Source of the DNA: Novosphingobium guangzhouense
GTDB taxonomy: Bacteria; Pseudomonadota; Alphaproteobacteria; Sphingomonadales; Sphingomonadaceae
Direction of reading: 5' to 3'
DNA length: 40,068 nt
Assembly: GCF_002896965.1 (NCBI RefSeq)
Contig: NZ_LYMM01000049.1
Span: 1 to 40,068 of the forward strand
The notes below the pieces were generated by a model. That model saw only the letters and a program-made list of their open reading frames with translations. It did no database searches and was not told the DNA's origin. Positions 7,110-14,227 of this stretch are shown here, piece after piece. The position numbers and the translations under genes are program-made. The number at the start of each line of letters is the position of its first letter. Position 1 is the stretch's first letter.

Positions 7110-7282
7110 GGGGAACACCAAGGGCGGCCGCCCTTTCGTTCCCGAAGGAAAATCGACAGCCCCGTGCGGTCCGCCAAGCGCGGCACCCGACGCCCTGATG
7201 GGCGTCGGCCGCGCTAGGGCGGCCTGCCCGCGCCAGGCCATCGATTTTCCTCCTCCCTCTCCATCCCGCTCCTCGCCGGAGA
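7110..7282 (+). ncRNA. Structured non-coding element, copy 1
   Basis: This stretch closely matches 11959-12142 although the genes after each copy are unrelated. Stems: GGGAAC (7111-7116) with GTTCCC (7138-7143), enclosing AAGGGC (7120-7125) with GCCCTT (7130-7135); GGAAAATCGA (7147-7156) with TCGATTTTCC (7241-7250), enclosing a long hairpin made of CCGCC/GGCGG, AGCGCGGC/GCCGCGCT and CCGACGCCC/GGGCGTCGG (7171-7222). A conserved CCCGCGCCAG lies at the top of the 3' side, and a pyrimidine-rich run plus CTCCTCGCCGGA follows. It ends about 60 bases before the small gene at 7344, as an mRNA leader would. It could be a cis-regulatory RNA, a small RNA or a mobile non-coding repeat. Confidence 0.6.
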
Positions 7283-7343
7283 GGCAGAGCCGCATGCCGC
7301 AGAGCAAGCGGCTTTCAGCCCCCAAGGAAGGAGAAGAAGGACA

Positions 7344-7514
7344 ATGGCTTACACGCGATACAAGGGCGATCCCTACTGGAAGCGGGCCAAGGTGGACGGG
7401 ACCAGCGCGGATGGCAGTCCCTACCGCAAGGGCGAACGGGTGTTCTTCTACCCACGTACCGGCACGACCTACGCGGGCGACAGCCCATCGCAACCGATGT
7501 GGCCGACGAGCTGA
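7344..7514 (+). CDS. Truncated small protein of unknown function
   Basis: A strong ribosome-binding site (AAGGAGAAGAAGG) precedes an ATG. The 56-residue product starts MAYTRYKGDPYWKRAKVDG and continues KGERVFFYPRTGTTYAG. This resembles a family of small alphaproteobacterial plasmid proteins that I recognise by pattern but cannot name. After about residue 49 the sequence runs into the ParB-like remnant in another frame and stops, so its natural C-terminus has been lost. It is the gene immediately downstream of structured element copy 1. Confidence 0.5.
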   Translation: MAYTRYKGDPYWKRAKVDGTSADGSPYRKGERVFFYPRTGTTYAGDSPSQPMWPTS

Positions 7515-8023
7515 TGACGACCAGCGATGTGCAGGCGGTAGAAGAAACCATGGCGACCTGCTTCGCCTCCATCCCCGAAGAAGGCCGGTTCGAGGCGATC
7601 CGGGCCATGACTGGTGACGACAAGATGGCATTGCTGGCTGGACTTGTCGCAATGACAGTGGATGGAACCGTGTTTTCAGGTGGTCGCCCCGGTACGCGGC
7701 ATCATCATTTCGAGCAGATCGCCCGCGCCAGTGGTGTGGACATTGCTTCGCGCTGGAAGGCTCCCATCGCCCTGTTCGAAAAGATGCGCCGTGCCGCGTT
7801 GATCGATGTGCTGCGCGAGGAAGTGGGCGCGCCGAGCGCGGAGAATTGCGCGACCATCAAGAAGAAAACCGACCTTGCCGTCAACATCTCGGAACGCCTG
7901 CCCGCAGGATGGTTGCCAGCCCCGATGCAGATCGGTGCGTTCGATCAGGCCGATGAGGCGATGGACGATCAGGACGGTGAAGGGTTGGACGAAGAGGACA
8001 TGGCCGAGAACGAACACGCCTGA
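7499..8023 (+). pseudogene. C-terminal remnant of a ParB-like protein
   Basis: The 174-codon frame lacks its own ATG at the 5' end (GTG 7499, or ATG 7514). It reads like the C-terminal half of the long ParB-type proteins found on sphingomonad plasmids: a helical region (FEAIRAMTGDDKMALLAGLVAMTV), KAPIALFEKMRRAALIDVLREEVG, then ERLPAGWLPAPM near the end, finishing in an acidic tail. The N-terminal ParB nuclease/CTPase domain and HTH are missing. The remnant joins the small gene at 7344 out of frame near 7490-7500, pointing to a deletion that removed most of the parB-like gene and the 3' end of the small gene. It might still be expressed from the 7344 start by coupling. The ParB link is by pattern only. 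Confidence 0.5.
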
Positions 8024-8029
8024 TCGGTC

Positions 8030-8055
8030 GGGGGCTGGTGCAAACCGGCCCCCTT
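8030..8055 (+). terminator. Hairpin terminator after the ParB-like remnant
   Basis: GGGGGC (8030-8035) pairs with GCCCCC (8048-8053), with GGT/ACC extending the stem over a GCAA loop, followed by TT. It starts 7 bases after the stop at 8023. The T-run is short, as often in GC-rich genomes. Confidence 0.55.
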
Positions 8056-8152
8056 CCCCTCACCGGAACACCGTGCATGGCGGCCCGTGCTCCCGGCGCA
8101 CCCGCCATGCTGGCATGACGGGCGCGCGCGCCGTTCCTGGCGGACCTGCGCT

Positions 8153-8180
8153 GCGCCGCGCGACCAAGGCCGCGCGGCGC
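8153..8180. other. Perfect 10-bp GC hairpin
   Basis: GCGCCGCGCG (8153-8162) and CGCGCGGCGC (8171-8180) are exact inverted complements over an 8-base loop. It lies in a gene-free stretch (8056-8248) between the ParB-like remnant and the arsN remnant. It could be the terminator of the ars transcript from the other side. Nothing else was seen in this stretch. Confidence 0.5.
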
Positions 8181-8248
8181 CGGTGGGACTATGTTCCATA
8201 GAACCAGAATACCGATGATCTCGGTGCGCGCAGGCTATCGGGCTACCG

Positions 8249-8431
8249 TCAAAGGATGCGTTGCCACCAACCAACATCATGCCATTTGCCGAACTTCCGC
8301 CCGACTTCGCGATAAATGCCGAGTGGGGTAAATCCCATTCTTTCGTGAAGGGCGACGCTCCCCTCATTGGGTTGTGCGATGCCGGCAAAGGCCGCGTGGA
8401 AGCCATGTTCGGCTAGGTCCGCTGTTCGCCT
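8249..8431 (-). pseudogene. 3' remnant of an ArsN-type GNAT acetyltransferase gene
   Basis: In the minus frame directly after the arsH stop, about 60 codons read as the C-terminal half of a GNAT acetyltransferase: AGIAQPNEGSVALHERMGF, then GIYREVGRKFGKWHDVGWW, ending at TGA 8249-8251. This pattern (PNxxSVxLHExxGF, GxKFGxWxDVxWW) is that of ArsN/phosphinothricin-type N-acetyltransferases, which detoxify organoarsenicals such as arsinothricin. The N-terminal half, including the start, is missing. The remnant is in the same frame as arsH and begins immediately after its TAA. A deletion next to arsH is the simplest explanation. It cannot encode a working enzyme. Confidence 0.7.
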
Positions 8432-9175
8432 TTATCTGCCCGAAATGGCTATGGCGGAATGGTCAGTTGCCGGATCGACGGGCAAGCCCTTCTGCTTGCG
8501 TTCCGAATAGCGATCGACAAGCTGCTGCGCGTGCGGGCGCATCAGCACGGTGAAGCGCACCAGCTCCTCCATCACGTCCACGATCCGGTCGTAATAGCTC
8601 GACGCCTTCATGCGGCCCGCTTCATCGAACTCTTTGTATGCCATTGCCACGGACGACTGGTTGGGGATCGTGAACATCCGCATCCAGCGACCGAGCAGGC
8701 GCAGCGTGTTGACCGCGTTGAACGATTGCGATCCTCCCGACACCTGCATGACCGCAAGCGTGCGCCCCTGCGTCGGCCGCATCCCTTTCATCTCCAGTGG
8801 CAAATGGTCGATCTGCGCTTTCATGATGCCGGTAATCTGCCCGTGCCGTTCCGGGCTGCACCATACCTGGCCTTCGGACCACATCGACAGTTCGCGCAGC
8901 TCATGGACGGCAGGATGATCGTCTCCCGCTAACTGATCCGGCAGCGGCAGTGTCGAGGGATCGAAGATGCGGGTTTCCGCACCGAACAGATGTAGAAGCC
9001 GCGCGGCTTCCTCGACGGCGAGACGGGAGAAGGACCGCTCGCGCAGGCTGCCATAAAGCAACAAGATGCGCGGCGCAGGGTCCAGCGCGCCCAGCCCCGA
9101 TGCGGGCCGCTGGTGGATATAGGCGGGATCGAGCGCGGGCAGGCTGTCGGCGTCATGGAGGGTACGAAGAGGCAT
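8432..9175 (-). CDS. arsH: ArsH, NADPH-dependent FMN reductase of arsenic resistance
   Basis: The 247-residue protein is full length for ArsH. It has the flavodoxin-like phosphate-binding loop LLLYGSLRERSFSRL (about residues 38-52), the EGQVWCSPERHGQITGIMKAQIDHLPL block, QGRTLAVMQVSGGSQSFN and the C-terminal KEFDEAGRMKASSYYDRIVDV, all typical of the family. ArsH proteins reduce FMN with NADPH and oxidise trivalent methylated arsenicals. The start codon directly follows the arsB stop, so the two are translated from one mRNA. It is the last intact gene of the operon. Confidence 0.93.
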   Translation of the reverse strand: MPLRTLHDADSLPALDPAYIHQRPASGLGALDPAPRILLLYGSLRERSFSRLAVEEAARLLHLFGAETRIFDPSTLPLPDQLAGDDHPAVHELRELSMWSEGQVWCSPERHGQITGIMKAQIDHLPLEMKGMRPTQGRTLAVMQVSGGSQSFNAVNTLRLLGRWMRMFTIPNQSSVAMAYKEFDEAGRMKASSYYDRIVDVMEELVRFTVLMRPHAQQLVDRYSERKQKGLPVDPATDHSAIAISGR

Positions 9176-10462
9176 TCAGGCAAATCCAATACGCAAGGCG
9201 AGAGCCGCGAGGGTGATGAGCAGGACGGGAACGGTGAGCGTGACGCCCACCCTGAAATAATAGCCCCACCCGATCCTGATCCCCTTCTGGCCAAGAACGT
9301 GGAGCCACAGCAGGGTCGCAAGCGAGCCTATGGGTGTCAGCTTGGGGCCAAGATCGCAGCCGATCACATTAGCGTAGATCATAGCCTCCTTCACCGCGCC
9401 CGTTGCGTGCGCAGCGTCGATCGACAGCGCCCCTACCAGTACGGTCGGCATGTTGTTCATCACGGAAGACAGGACCGCCGCGATCATGCCGGTTCCCAGC
9501 GCCGCGCCCCACACGCCGCCTTGGGCGGTTTTGTCGAGCAATGCGGCGAGATGGTCGGTCAGCCCGGCATTTCGCAGGCCATAGACGACCAGATACATGC
9601 CGAGAGAGAAGATCACGACCTGCCATGGCGCTTCGCGCATGACCTTGCGGGTCTGAATTACATGCCCCCTGCCCGCAATCGCGAGCAGCAGGATTGCGCC
9701 GGCAGCGGCGACGGCGCTGACGGGCACACCCAGCGGTTCGAGCAGGAAGAAGCCGAGAAGCAGCAGCGCCAGCACGATCCACCCGGCGCGGAAGGTCGCG
9801 GCGTGGCGAATGGCTTCGCGCGGAGCGCGCAGCGCCGCCACGTCATAGGTCGCAGGTATGTCGCGCCGGAAAAACAGCATCAGCACGCCCAGCGTTGCGG
9901 CGATAGCCGCCAGATCGACCGGCACCATGACGCTCGCATATTCGCCAAAGCCCAGACCGAAGAAGTCGGCCGAGACGATGTTGACGAGGTTCGAGACGAC
10001 CAGTGGCAGGCTTGCTGTATCGGCGATGAACCCGGCAGCCATGACGAAGGCGAGTGTGGCCTTGTCGCCATATCCAAGCGCCCGCAGCATAGCGATGACG
10101 ATCGGTGTCAGGATCAGCGCCGCGCCGTCATTGGCAAAAAGAGACGAAACGGCCGCGCCCAGCAGCACGACCAGCGCGAACAGGCGGCGACCATTGCCCT
10201 TGCCCCATCGGGCGACATGGAGCGCGGCCCACTCGAAAAACCCGGCTTCATCGAGTAGCAGGCTGATGATGATGATCGCGACGAACGCAGCCGTCGCGTT
10301 CCAGACGATGCCCCATACCACCGGCACATCCGATAGCGAGACAACGCCCAGAAGCAGCGCAACCGCCGCGCCGCCCAGCGCGCTCCACCCGATGCCGAGA
10401 CCCTTGGGTTGCCAGATGACAAGCGTGATCGTGGCAACGAATATCAGGACAGCGAGCATCAT
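9176..10462 (-). CDS. arsB: ArsB arsenite efflux permease
   Basis: This 428-residue, strongly hydrophobic protein of about 12 membrane segments has the ArsB hallmarks: FANDGAALILTPIVIAML near the middle, SSVMNNMPTVLVG, and ANVIGCDLGPKLTPIGSLATLLW near the C-terminus. ArsB exports As(III) and Sb(III) as an H+ antiporter of the inner membrane. The start (ATGATG) overlaps the last base of the broken arsC2 gene (TGATG), so its translation was originally coupled to that gene. Because upstream translation now stops early inside the arsC2 insert, expression of arsB may depend on re-initiation at its own start. Confidence 0.95.
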   Translation of the reverse strand: MMLAVLIFVATITLVIWQPKGLGIGWSALGGAAVALLLGVVSLSDVPVVWGIVWNATAAFVAIIIISLLLDEAGFFEWAALHVARWGKGNGRRLFALVVLLGAAVSSLFANDGAALILTPIVIAMLRALGYGDKATLAFVMAAGFIADTASLPLVVSNLVNIVSADFFGLGFGEYASVMVPVDLAAIAATLGVLMLFFRRDIPATYDVAALRAPREAIRHAATFRAGWIVLALLLLGFFLLEPLGVPVSAVAAAGAILLLAIAGRGHVIQTRKVMREAPWQVVIFSLGMYLVVYGLRNAGLTDHLAALLDKTAQGGVWGAALGTGMIAAVLSSVMNNMPTVLVGALSIDAAHATGAVKEAMIYANVIGCDLGPKLTPIGSLATLLWLHVLGQKGIRIGWGYYFRVGVTLTVPVLLITLAALALRIGFA

Positions 10463-11015
10463 CAGCCTATGCGCTGGCCCGAGGCGTCCACTACCTGTTC
10501 GCCATCTTCTTTGGCGAACGCGCCAAGCTGGCCGGTGGGCAGCAGATCAAGCACGGCTTCGGAAGGACGGCACAGCTTCACGCCCAGAGGCGACACGACC
10601 AGAGGCCGGTTGATGAGGATCGGGTGCGCTATCATCGCATCGACCAGCGCGTCATCCGATAATGCGGTGTCGCCCAGGCCCAGCTCTGCATAAGGCGTTC
10701 CCTTCTCGCGCAGCAGAGCGCGCGGGCCGATCCCGGCGCGGTCGATCAGCTCGACGTCGCAAGCCGGAAATGGACGGCGGTCGATGCATTCGTGTATCTC
10801 GCCAAACTCCATGGGTCGGTGACATGGACCGAAGACGACCATGGCCTCTTCCCCCTTAAGGAGATCTGGCCGCCGGCCGATGCCGGTCGCATGATGGGCG
10901 GGGTTTTCAGATATTCGATGACATGGGGTTCGATGCCCGCGTTGCGGATCATCGCCAGCGTGTTGCGCGATGTGCCGCATTCCGGGTTGTGGTAGATGAT
11001 GATCTCGGTGGTCAT
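10462..11015 (-). pseudogene. arsC: Glutaredoxin-type arsenate reductase gene split by an insertion
   Basis: The 5' part encodes the start of a glutaredoxin-linked ArsC: MTTEIIIYHNPECGTSRNT with catalytic Cys13, to VIEYLKTPP. The 3' part, in another frame, encodes the remainder: ELIDRAGIGPRALLREKGTPYAEL, then SDDALVDAMIAHPILINRPLVVSP and a normal C-terminus ending at 10462. Between them, about 10753-10897 is foreign, and translation from the true start ends there after 89 codons. A few arsC codons were also lost at the junction. The start overlaps the stop of the LMW-type arsC gene by 4 bases. Arsenate reduction can still be provided by that gene. Confidence 0.88.
10753..10897 (+). other. Foreign ~145-bp insert resembling part of a SIR2-like gene
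   Basis: Read on the plus strand, opposite to arsC, the insert is open throughout and reads protein-like: ASRKWTAVDAFVYLAKLHGS followed by VTWTEDDHGLFPL. The LHGSVTW block is the well-conserved KLHGS-x-x-W motif of SIR2-like proteins, including many phage-defence proteins. It has no start or stop, no terminal inverted repeats and no obvious target duplication. It looks like a captured gene fragment rather than an insertion sequence. The donor gene is not in this window. Confidence 0.6.
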
Positions 11016-11533
11016 TCGCTTGCTCCCGCTTTGGCGCTGGCGCCTTCGCCCTGGCCGATTTCTTTGAGGTGACGGCGCGTTGCCATGTCGTCGAGGCTCG
11101 TCAGCGGCAGGGCCAGGAACAGCGCAATGCGGTTCTGCAAGAAGCGCAGCGCCTGCATGAATGCTTCACGCTGGCCCTCGCCTTCCACGGCTGCGGGGTC
11201 TTCGATCCCCCAATGGGCTGTGAGGGGATGCCCGATCCAGACCGGGCAGGTTTCGCCAGCAGCATTGTCGCAGACGGTGAAGATGAAATCGAACTTCGGC
11301 GCATCGGACGCAGCGAACTCGCCCCAGCTTTTGGAGCGCATTCCAGCGGTCTCGAACTCAAGGCTCGACAGCACGGAAAGCGCCATGGGATGAACCTCGC
11401 CCTTGGGCTGGCTTCCCGCGCTGTAGGCGCGAAAACGGCCTTCACCGAGCTTGTTCATGACGGCCTCGCCCAGGATCGAGCGAGCGCTGTTCCCGGTGCA
11501 CAGGAACAGGACGTTGTAGATTCTATCGGTCAT
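11012..11533 (-). CDS. arsC: Arsenate reductase, LMW-phosphatase type
   Basis: The 173-residue protein opens with MTDRIYNVLFLCTGNSARS. The CX5R loop (C12 to R18) is the catalytic motif of low-molecular-weight phosphatase-like arsenate reductases. FIFTVCDNAAGETCPVW and the HWGIEDPAAVEG block supply the further Cys and Asp residues used in the reaction. These enzymes reduce As(V) to As(III) for export by ArsB. It starts 12 bases after the arsR stop and overlaps the second arsC gene. It is the only intact arsenate reductase gene of this operon. Confidence 0.92.
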   Translation of the reverse strand: MTDRIYNVLFLCTGNSARSILGEAVMNKLGEGRFRAYSAGSQPKGEVHPMALSVLSSLEFETAGMRSKSWGEFAASDAPKFDFIFTVCDNAAGETCPVWIGHPLTAHWGIEDPAAVEGEGQREAFMQALRFLQNRIALFLALPLTSLDDMATRRHLKEIGQGEGASAKAGASE

Positions 11534-11545
11534 TGGGTTGGGTTC

Positions 11546-11878
11546 TCAGCAGCAGGGGGTGAGTTCAGCGACCAGCGGCGCACACAATTCCGCGTTGCCG
11601 CCGCAGCAATCCTTGAGGATGAACAGCGTCAGCGACCGAAGCCCGTCGAGGTCGGCCCGGTAGATAATCGAGCGGCTATGGCGTTCGGAGCGGATCAAGC
11701 CGGCGCGGGCGAGAATGCCCAGATGCGCCGACATGGTGTTTTGCGGCACGTCGAGCTGGCGGGCAATTTCACCAGCGGCCATGCCGTCCGGCTCATGGCG
11801 CACCAGCAGCCGGAAGGTGTCGAGGCGGGTGCCTTGTGCAAGCGCACCCAATGCGGAGATGGCCGACTCGTTTTCCAT
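11546..11878 (-). CDS. arsR: ArsR-family arsenic-responsive repressor
   Basis: This 110-residue winged-helix protein has the HTH AGEIARQLDVPQNTMSAHLG followed by LARAGLIRSERHSRSIIYR. Cysteines gather at the C-terminus (KDCCGG, ELCAPL and the terminal PCC) rather than in the classic recognition-helix ELCVCDL motif. As(III) is therefore probably sensed by a C-terminal Cys site, as in other alphaproteobacterial ArsR types. It is the first gene of the ars operon and lies 3 bases from a palindromic operator. Confidence 0.92.
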   Translation of the reverse strand: MENESAISALGALAQGTRLDTFRLLVRHEPDGMAAGEIARQLDVPQNTMSAHLGILARAGLIRSERHSRSIIYRADLDGLRSLTLFILKDCCGGNAELCAPLVAELTPCC

Positions 11879-11880
11879 AT

Positions 11881-11896
11881 ATCCAGCATAATGGAT
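11881..11896. promoter_or_regulatory. Putative ArsR operator
   Basis: ATCCA-N6-TGGAT is a perfect inverted repeat immediately upstream of the arsR start, between it and the divergent structured element. Its position at the arsR leader fits autorepression. Confidence 0.5.
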
Positions 11897-11958
11897 GTAT
11901 TAGAGATCGCAATCACCTTTGCCTTCTTGTTCAGCGCTAACCGCGCCGGTATTTGCGC

Positions 11959-12142
11959 GGGGGAAAACCAAGGGCGCTGCCCTTTCGTCCCCGAACGACA
12001 ATCTTGCCGCCCGTGTAATCCGCCAAGCGCGGCGCCCTACGCCCTGTAGGCGTTGGCCGCGCTAGGGCGGCTCGCCCGCGCCAGCTTTCCCAAGATTCTC
12101 GCCCTCCCTCCCCATCCCGCTCCTCGCCGGATCGGCAGGGTT
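11959..12142 (+). ncRNA. Structured non-coding element, copy 2
   Basis: This is the second copy of the element at 7110. Stems: AAGGGC (11970-11975) with GCCCTT (11979-11984), flanked by GGGG and CCCC; GACAATCTTG (11997-12006) with CAAGATTCTC (12091-12100); and the long hairpin CCGCC, AGCGCGGC (12026-12033) with GCCGCGCT (12056-12063) and GGCGG. Compared with copy 1, the enclosing stem has changed at two adjacent pairs while staying paired. CCCGCGCCAG and CCCGCTCCTCGCCGGA are conserved. It ends about 50 bases before the DUF3768 start. A GAAAGGAACGAGAG ribosome-binding region follows. Confidence 0.6.
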
Positions 12143-12190
12143 GCTGCGGCCCACGGCCTTGCGGCCCATGCCAGATGAAAGGAACGAGAG

Positions 12191-12577
12191 ATGCAGACCC
12201 CTGAACAGACCGACGCTATTCGCCGCCTGAACGATGCAGCGCGCAGCATGCCCGGCCTCACGTGCATCGCGAATGCCACGATAGGATTTCAGTCCCTCCC
12301 CGACGCCGACCGTTCCGCCGCTTTGGCGTTGATCGCGTCGTTCTCGAAATTTGACGACAACAATGATCCCTATGGGGAGCATGACTTCGGGGCTGTCTAT
12401 CGCCAGCGGGACGGCGAGTGGACGCAGGAGCAGCCCGACGACGACAGAGTGATTGCGGTGACGATTTTCTGGAAAATCGACTATTATGATTCGAGCCTGG
12501 CATTCGGGAGTAACGCGCCCTGGGATGAGCAAATCACCAAGCGCGTCATGACGATCATGTTAGCCAATGAATACTGA
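12191..12577 (+). CDS. DUF3768-family protein
   Basis: This 128-residue protein is recognised as DUF3768 by its central block. It reads FSKFDDNNDPYGEHDFGAVY, then a charged loop, then IFWKIDYYDSSLAFGSNAP and a C-terminal TKRVMTIMLANEY. The family is found mainly on alphaproteobacterial plasmids and integrative elements, and its function is unknown. It is transcribed divergently from the ars operon and preceded by structured element copy 2 and a purine-rich ribosome-binding site. It is small, acidic and lacks a signal peptide, so it is probably cytoplasmic. Confidence 0.8.
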   Translation: MQTPEQTDAIRRLNDAARSMPGLTCIANATIGFQSLPDADRSAALALIASFSKFDDNNDPYGEHDFGAVYRQRDGEWTQEQPDDDRVIAVTIFWKIDYYDSSLAFGSNAPWDEQITKRVMTIMLANEY

Positions 12578-12704
12578 TAGTTAGTCGAAAGAAAATGCGT
12601 CCAGTCGGATGCGGCATTCGCTCGGCCGGGCAACTGGTCGAGCAAGTGATTTGTTGAGAAATCGCTATGGATGACGTACAGTTAACGGGGAAAGGATGGA
12701 CTGT

Positions 12705-12962
12705 ATGGCAATGATCGACCTCGAAGCGCTCCGGGAGCGTATTCGAGCGATGGATTTCGAGCGGGGCACCCCGGATCAGATCGCGCTTTGGCGCGAGGAT
12801 GTCGCGGATGCGCGCGCCAATCTGGTCATAGAAAACATGACCCCCAGCGACGACGAAGATGCGATGTTCGCCTTGATGCTGGACGAAGGTGTACCGCCTT
12901 CACTGATGTCCTCGATCATTCTCGGGTTCTACAAACCGGGAACCGGCCTAATCGCAGCCTGA
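12705..12962 (+). CDS. VbhA-like antitoxin of a Fic toxin
   Basis: A small acidic helical protein (85 residues from ATG 12705, which has GGAAAGG at a better distance than ATG 12696) precedes the Fic gene by 2 bases. VbhA-type antitoxins hold an inhibitory helix with [S/T]xxxE[G/N] that blocks ATP binding in the Fic protein. Here the matching stretch is ANLVIENM, giving N39-xxx-E43-N44. The inhibitory Glu and following Asn are present, but Asn replaces the usual Ser/Thr. The C-terminal part resembles the VbhA tail (DEGVPPSLMSSIILG). Its role follows from position and motif. Confidence 0.7.
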   Translation: MAMIDLEALRERIRAMDFERGTPDQIALWREDVADARANLVIENMTPSDDEDAMFALMLDEGVPPSLMSSIILGFYKPGTGLIAA

Positions 12963-12964
12963 CC

Positions 12965-14227
12965 TTGGCCCGCGACCCCTACTCTTACCCTGACACCGAT
13001 ACGCTGCGAAACCGGCTTGGAATAACTGACGATACGATGCTGACAGAAGCCGAGCGGCGATTGACGCTGGCGCGCGGCGCACAGGCCGCGCGCATGTATT
13101 TTCCTAATAGCGCAGATGGCTATCGCGCCCTGCACAAGCATCTGTTTCAAGATCTATATGATTGGGCCGGGGCGGATCGCACCGTCACCATCGCCAAAGA
13201 CGGATCGAGCTTTGCCGCACCGCCTTACATCGCCCGCGAACTCGACAAGCTGTTTGCGGACATGACAGCAAAAGGCGACCTGCGCGGCCTCTCCCGCGAT
13301 GATTTCTTCGACCGCCTTGGCAATCACATCAACGAACTCAATGCCATTCACCCCTTCCGCGAAGGCAATGGCCGAACCATGAGGCACCATGCCGCCATGA
13401 TCGCCCGCGACGCCGGACACCCGATCCGTATCGCTTCGATCGACAAGACGCTCTGGATGGATGCATCGCGCCACGGTTTCCTCACGGGCGATCATCGCGG
13501 CATGGCGAGCGTTCTTGCCGACGCGGCAGTGCGCCGCGATGTCGCGCCTGAAGCCCGGATCGGTGCCCATGGCATCGCCATGCTGCCCCAGCGCGCGCCG
13601 CCGACCGGGCAGCGCTACCGAGTGACGCTTGGCAAGGTCCGCGAAGAGCTGGACAGATACCTGCCCGCTGCGCGGCAGCAGGCGGCAGAACGCTTGCGGG
13701 CGCTAGGCGCTGGCGATGCACCAATGGAACAGATCGCCCACGCACGCACCGAACTGGCCTATGTTCGTCACGCCAAGGGGCCGGTCTATCAATCGCACCT
13801 TCTCACCTATCTGGGCGTGCGGCAGGTCGATGCAGTCATCCATGCCCAGCAGACGCCGCTAGAGCGCGTGCGTGAGATAGGCGCTGCGCTGGGGGTGCAG
13901 ATCAATTCCCAGCAGCCCGCGCAGCTCCAGCGCGCTGTTCGCTCGCTGGAACGCCCGATCCTGCCCCCCGGCCACGCGCCGGGACAGGAGCGACTGGCGG
14001 CGCTGTTCTTGAAGAACGCGCCAGATAGCAATCTGGCAGACAGTCGCCTCGCTGCTGCGCAGGGTATAGTCGATGCAGCGATGCAGACCGCCCGTGAGCG
14101 GGGTGAGAGCGCCCGCATGGTCAACACCATCGCGGAATCGACCCGCCAGCTGGTGGCGGAGCGGATTAGGACTGGTTGTTCATTAGATATTGACGCCAGT
14201 TCAACGCCACCCGAACCGTTTATAACT
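12965..14227 (+). CDS. VbhT-like Fic domain protein, 3' end cut by an IS
   Basis: The Fic motif HPFREGNGR is complete (about residues 129-137 from the TTG at 12965). Upstream are the usual Fic elements YPDTDTLRNRLGI, FQDLYDWAGADRTVTIAKDG and the FAAPPYI flap. Fic enzymes transfer AMP or similar groups to target proteins, and VbhT-type toxins act on cellular targets unless bound by their antitoxin. No ATG is in frame near the start; TTG 12965, 2 bases after the antitoxin stop, is most likely. The ~300 residues after the Fic domain are helical (repeated RERGESARM and ERVREIGAALG stretches), as in the long plasmid Fic proteins. The frame then runs into an IS481-family element and stops inside it (14374), so the natural C-terminus is lost; the catalytic domain is intact. 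Confidence 0.85.

Noticed and set aside
7012..7617. Plus- and minus-strand frames across structured element copy 1
   Set aside because: Pro/Arg-rich translations from a GC-rich hairpin region; conservation with copy 2 follows base pairing and not codons.
9113..10258. Long plus-strand reading frame opposite arsB/arsH
   Set aside because: It is the antisense of two clearly recognised genes, has His/Arg/Gln-rich low-quality composition and matches no family pattern.
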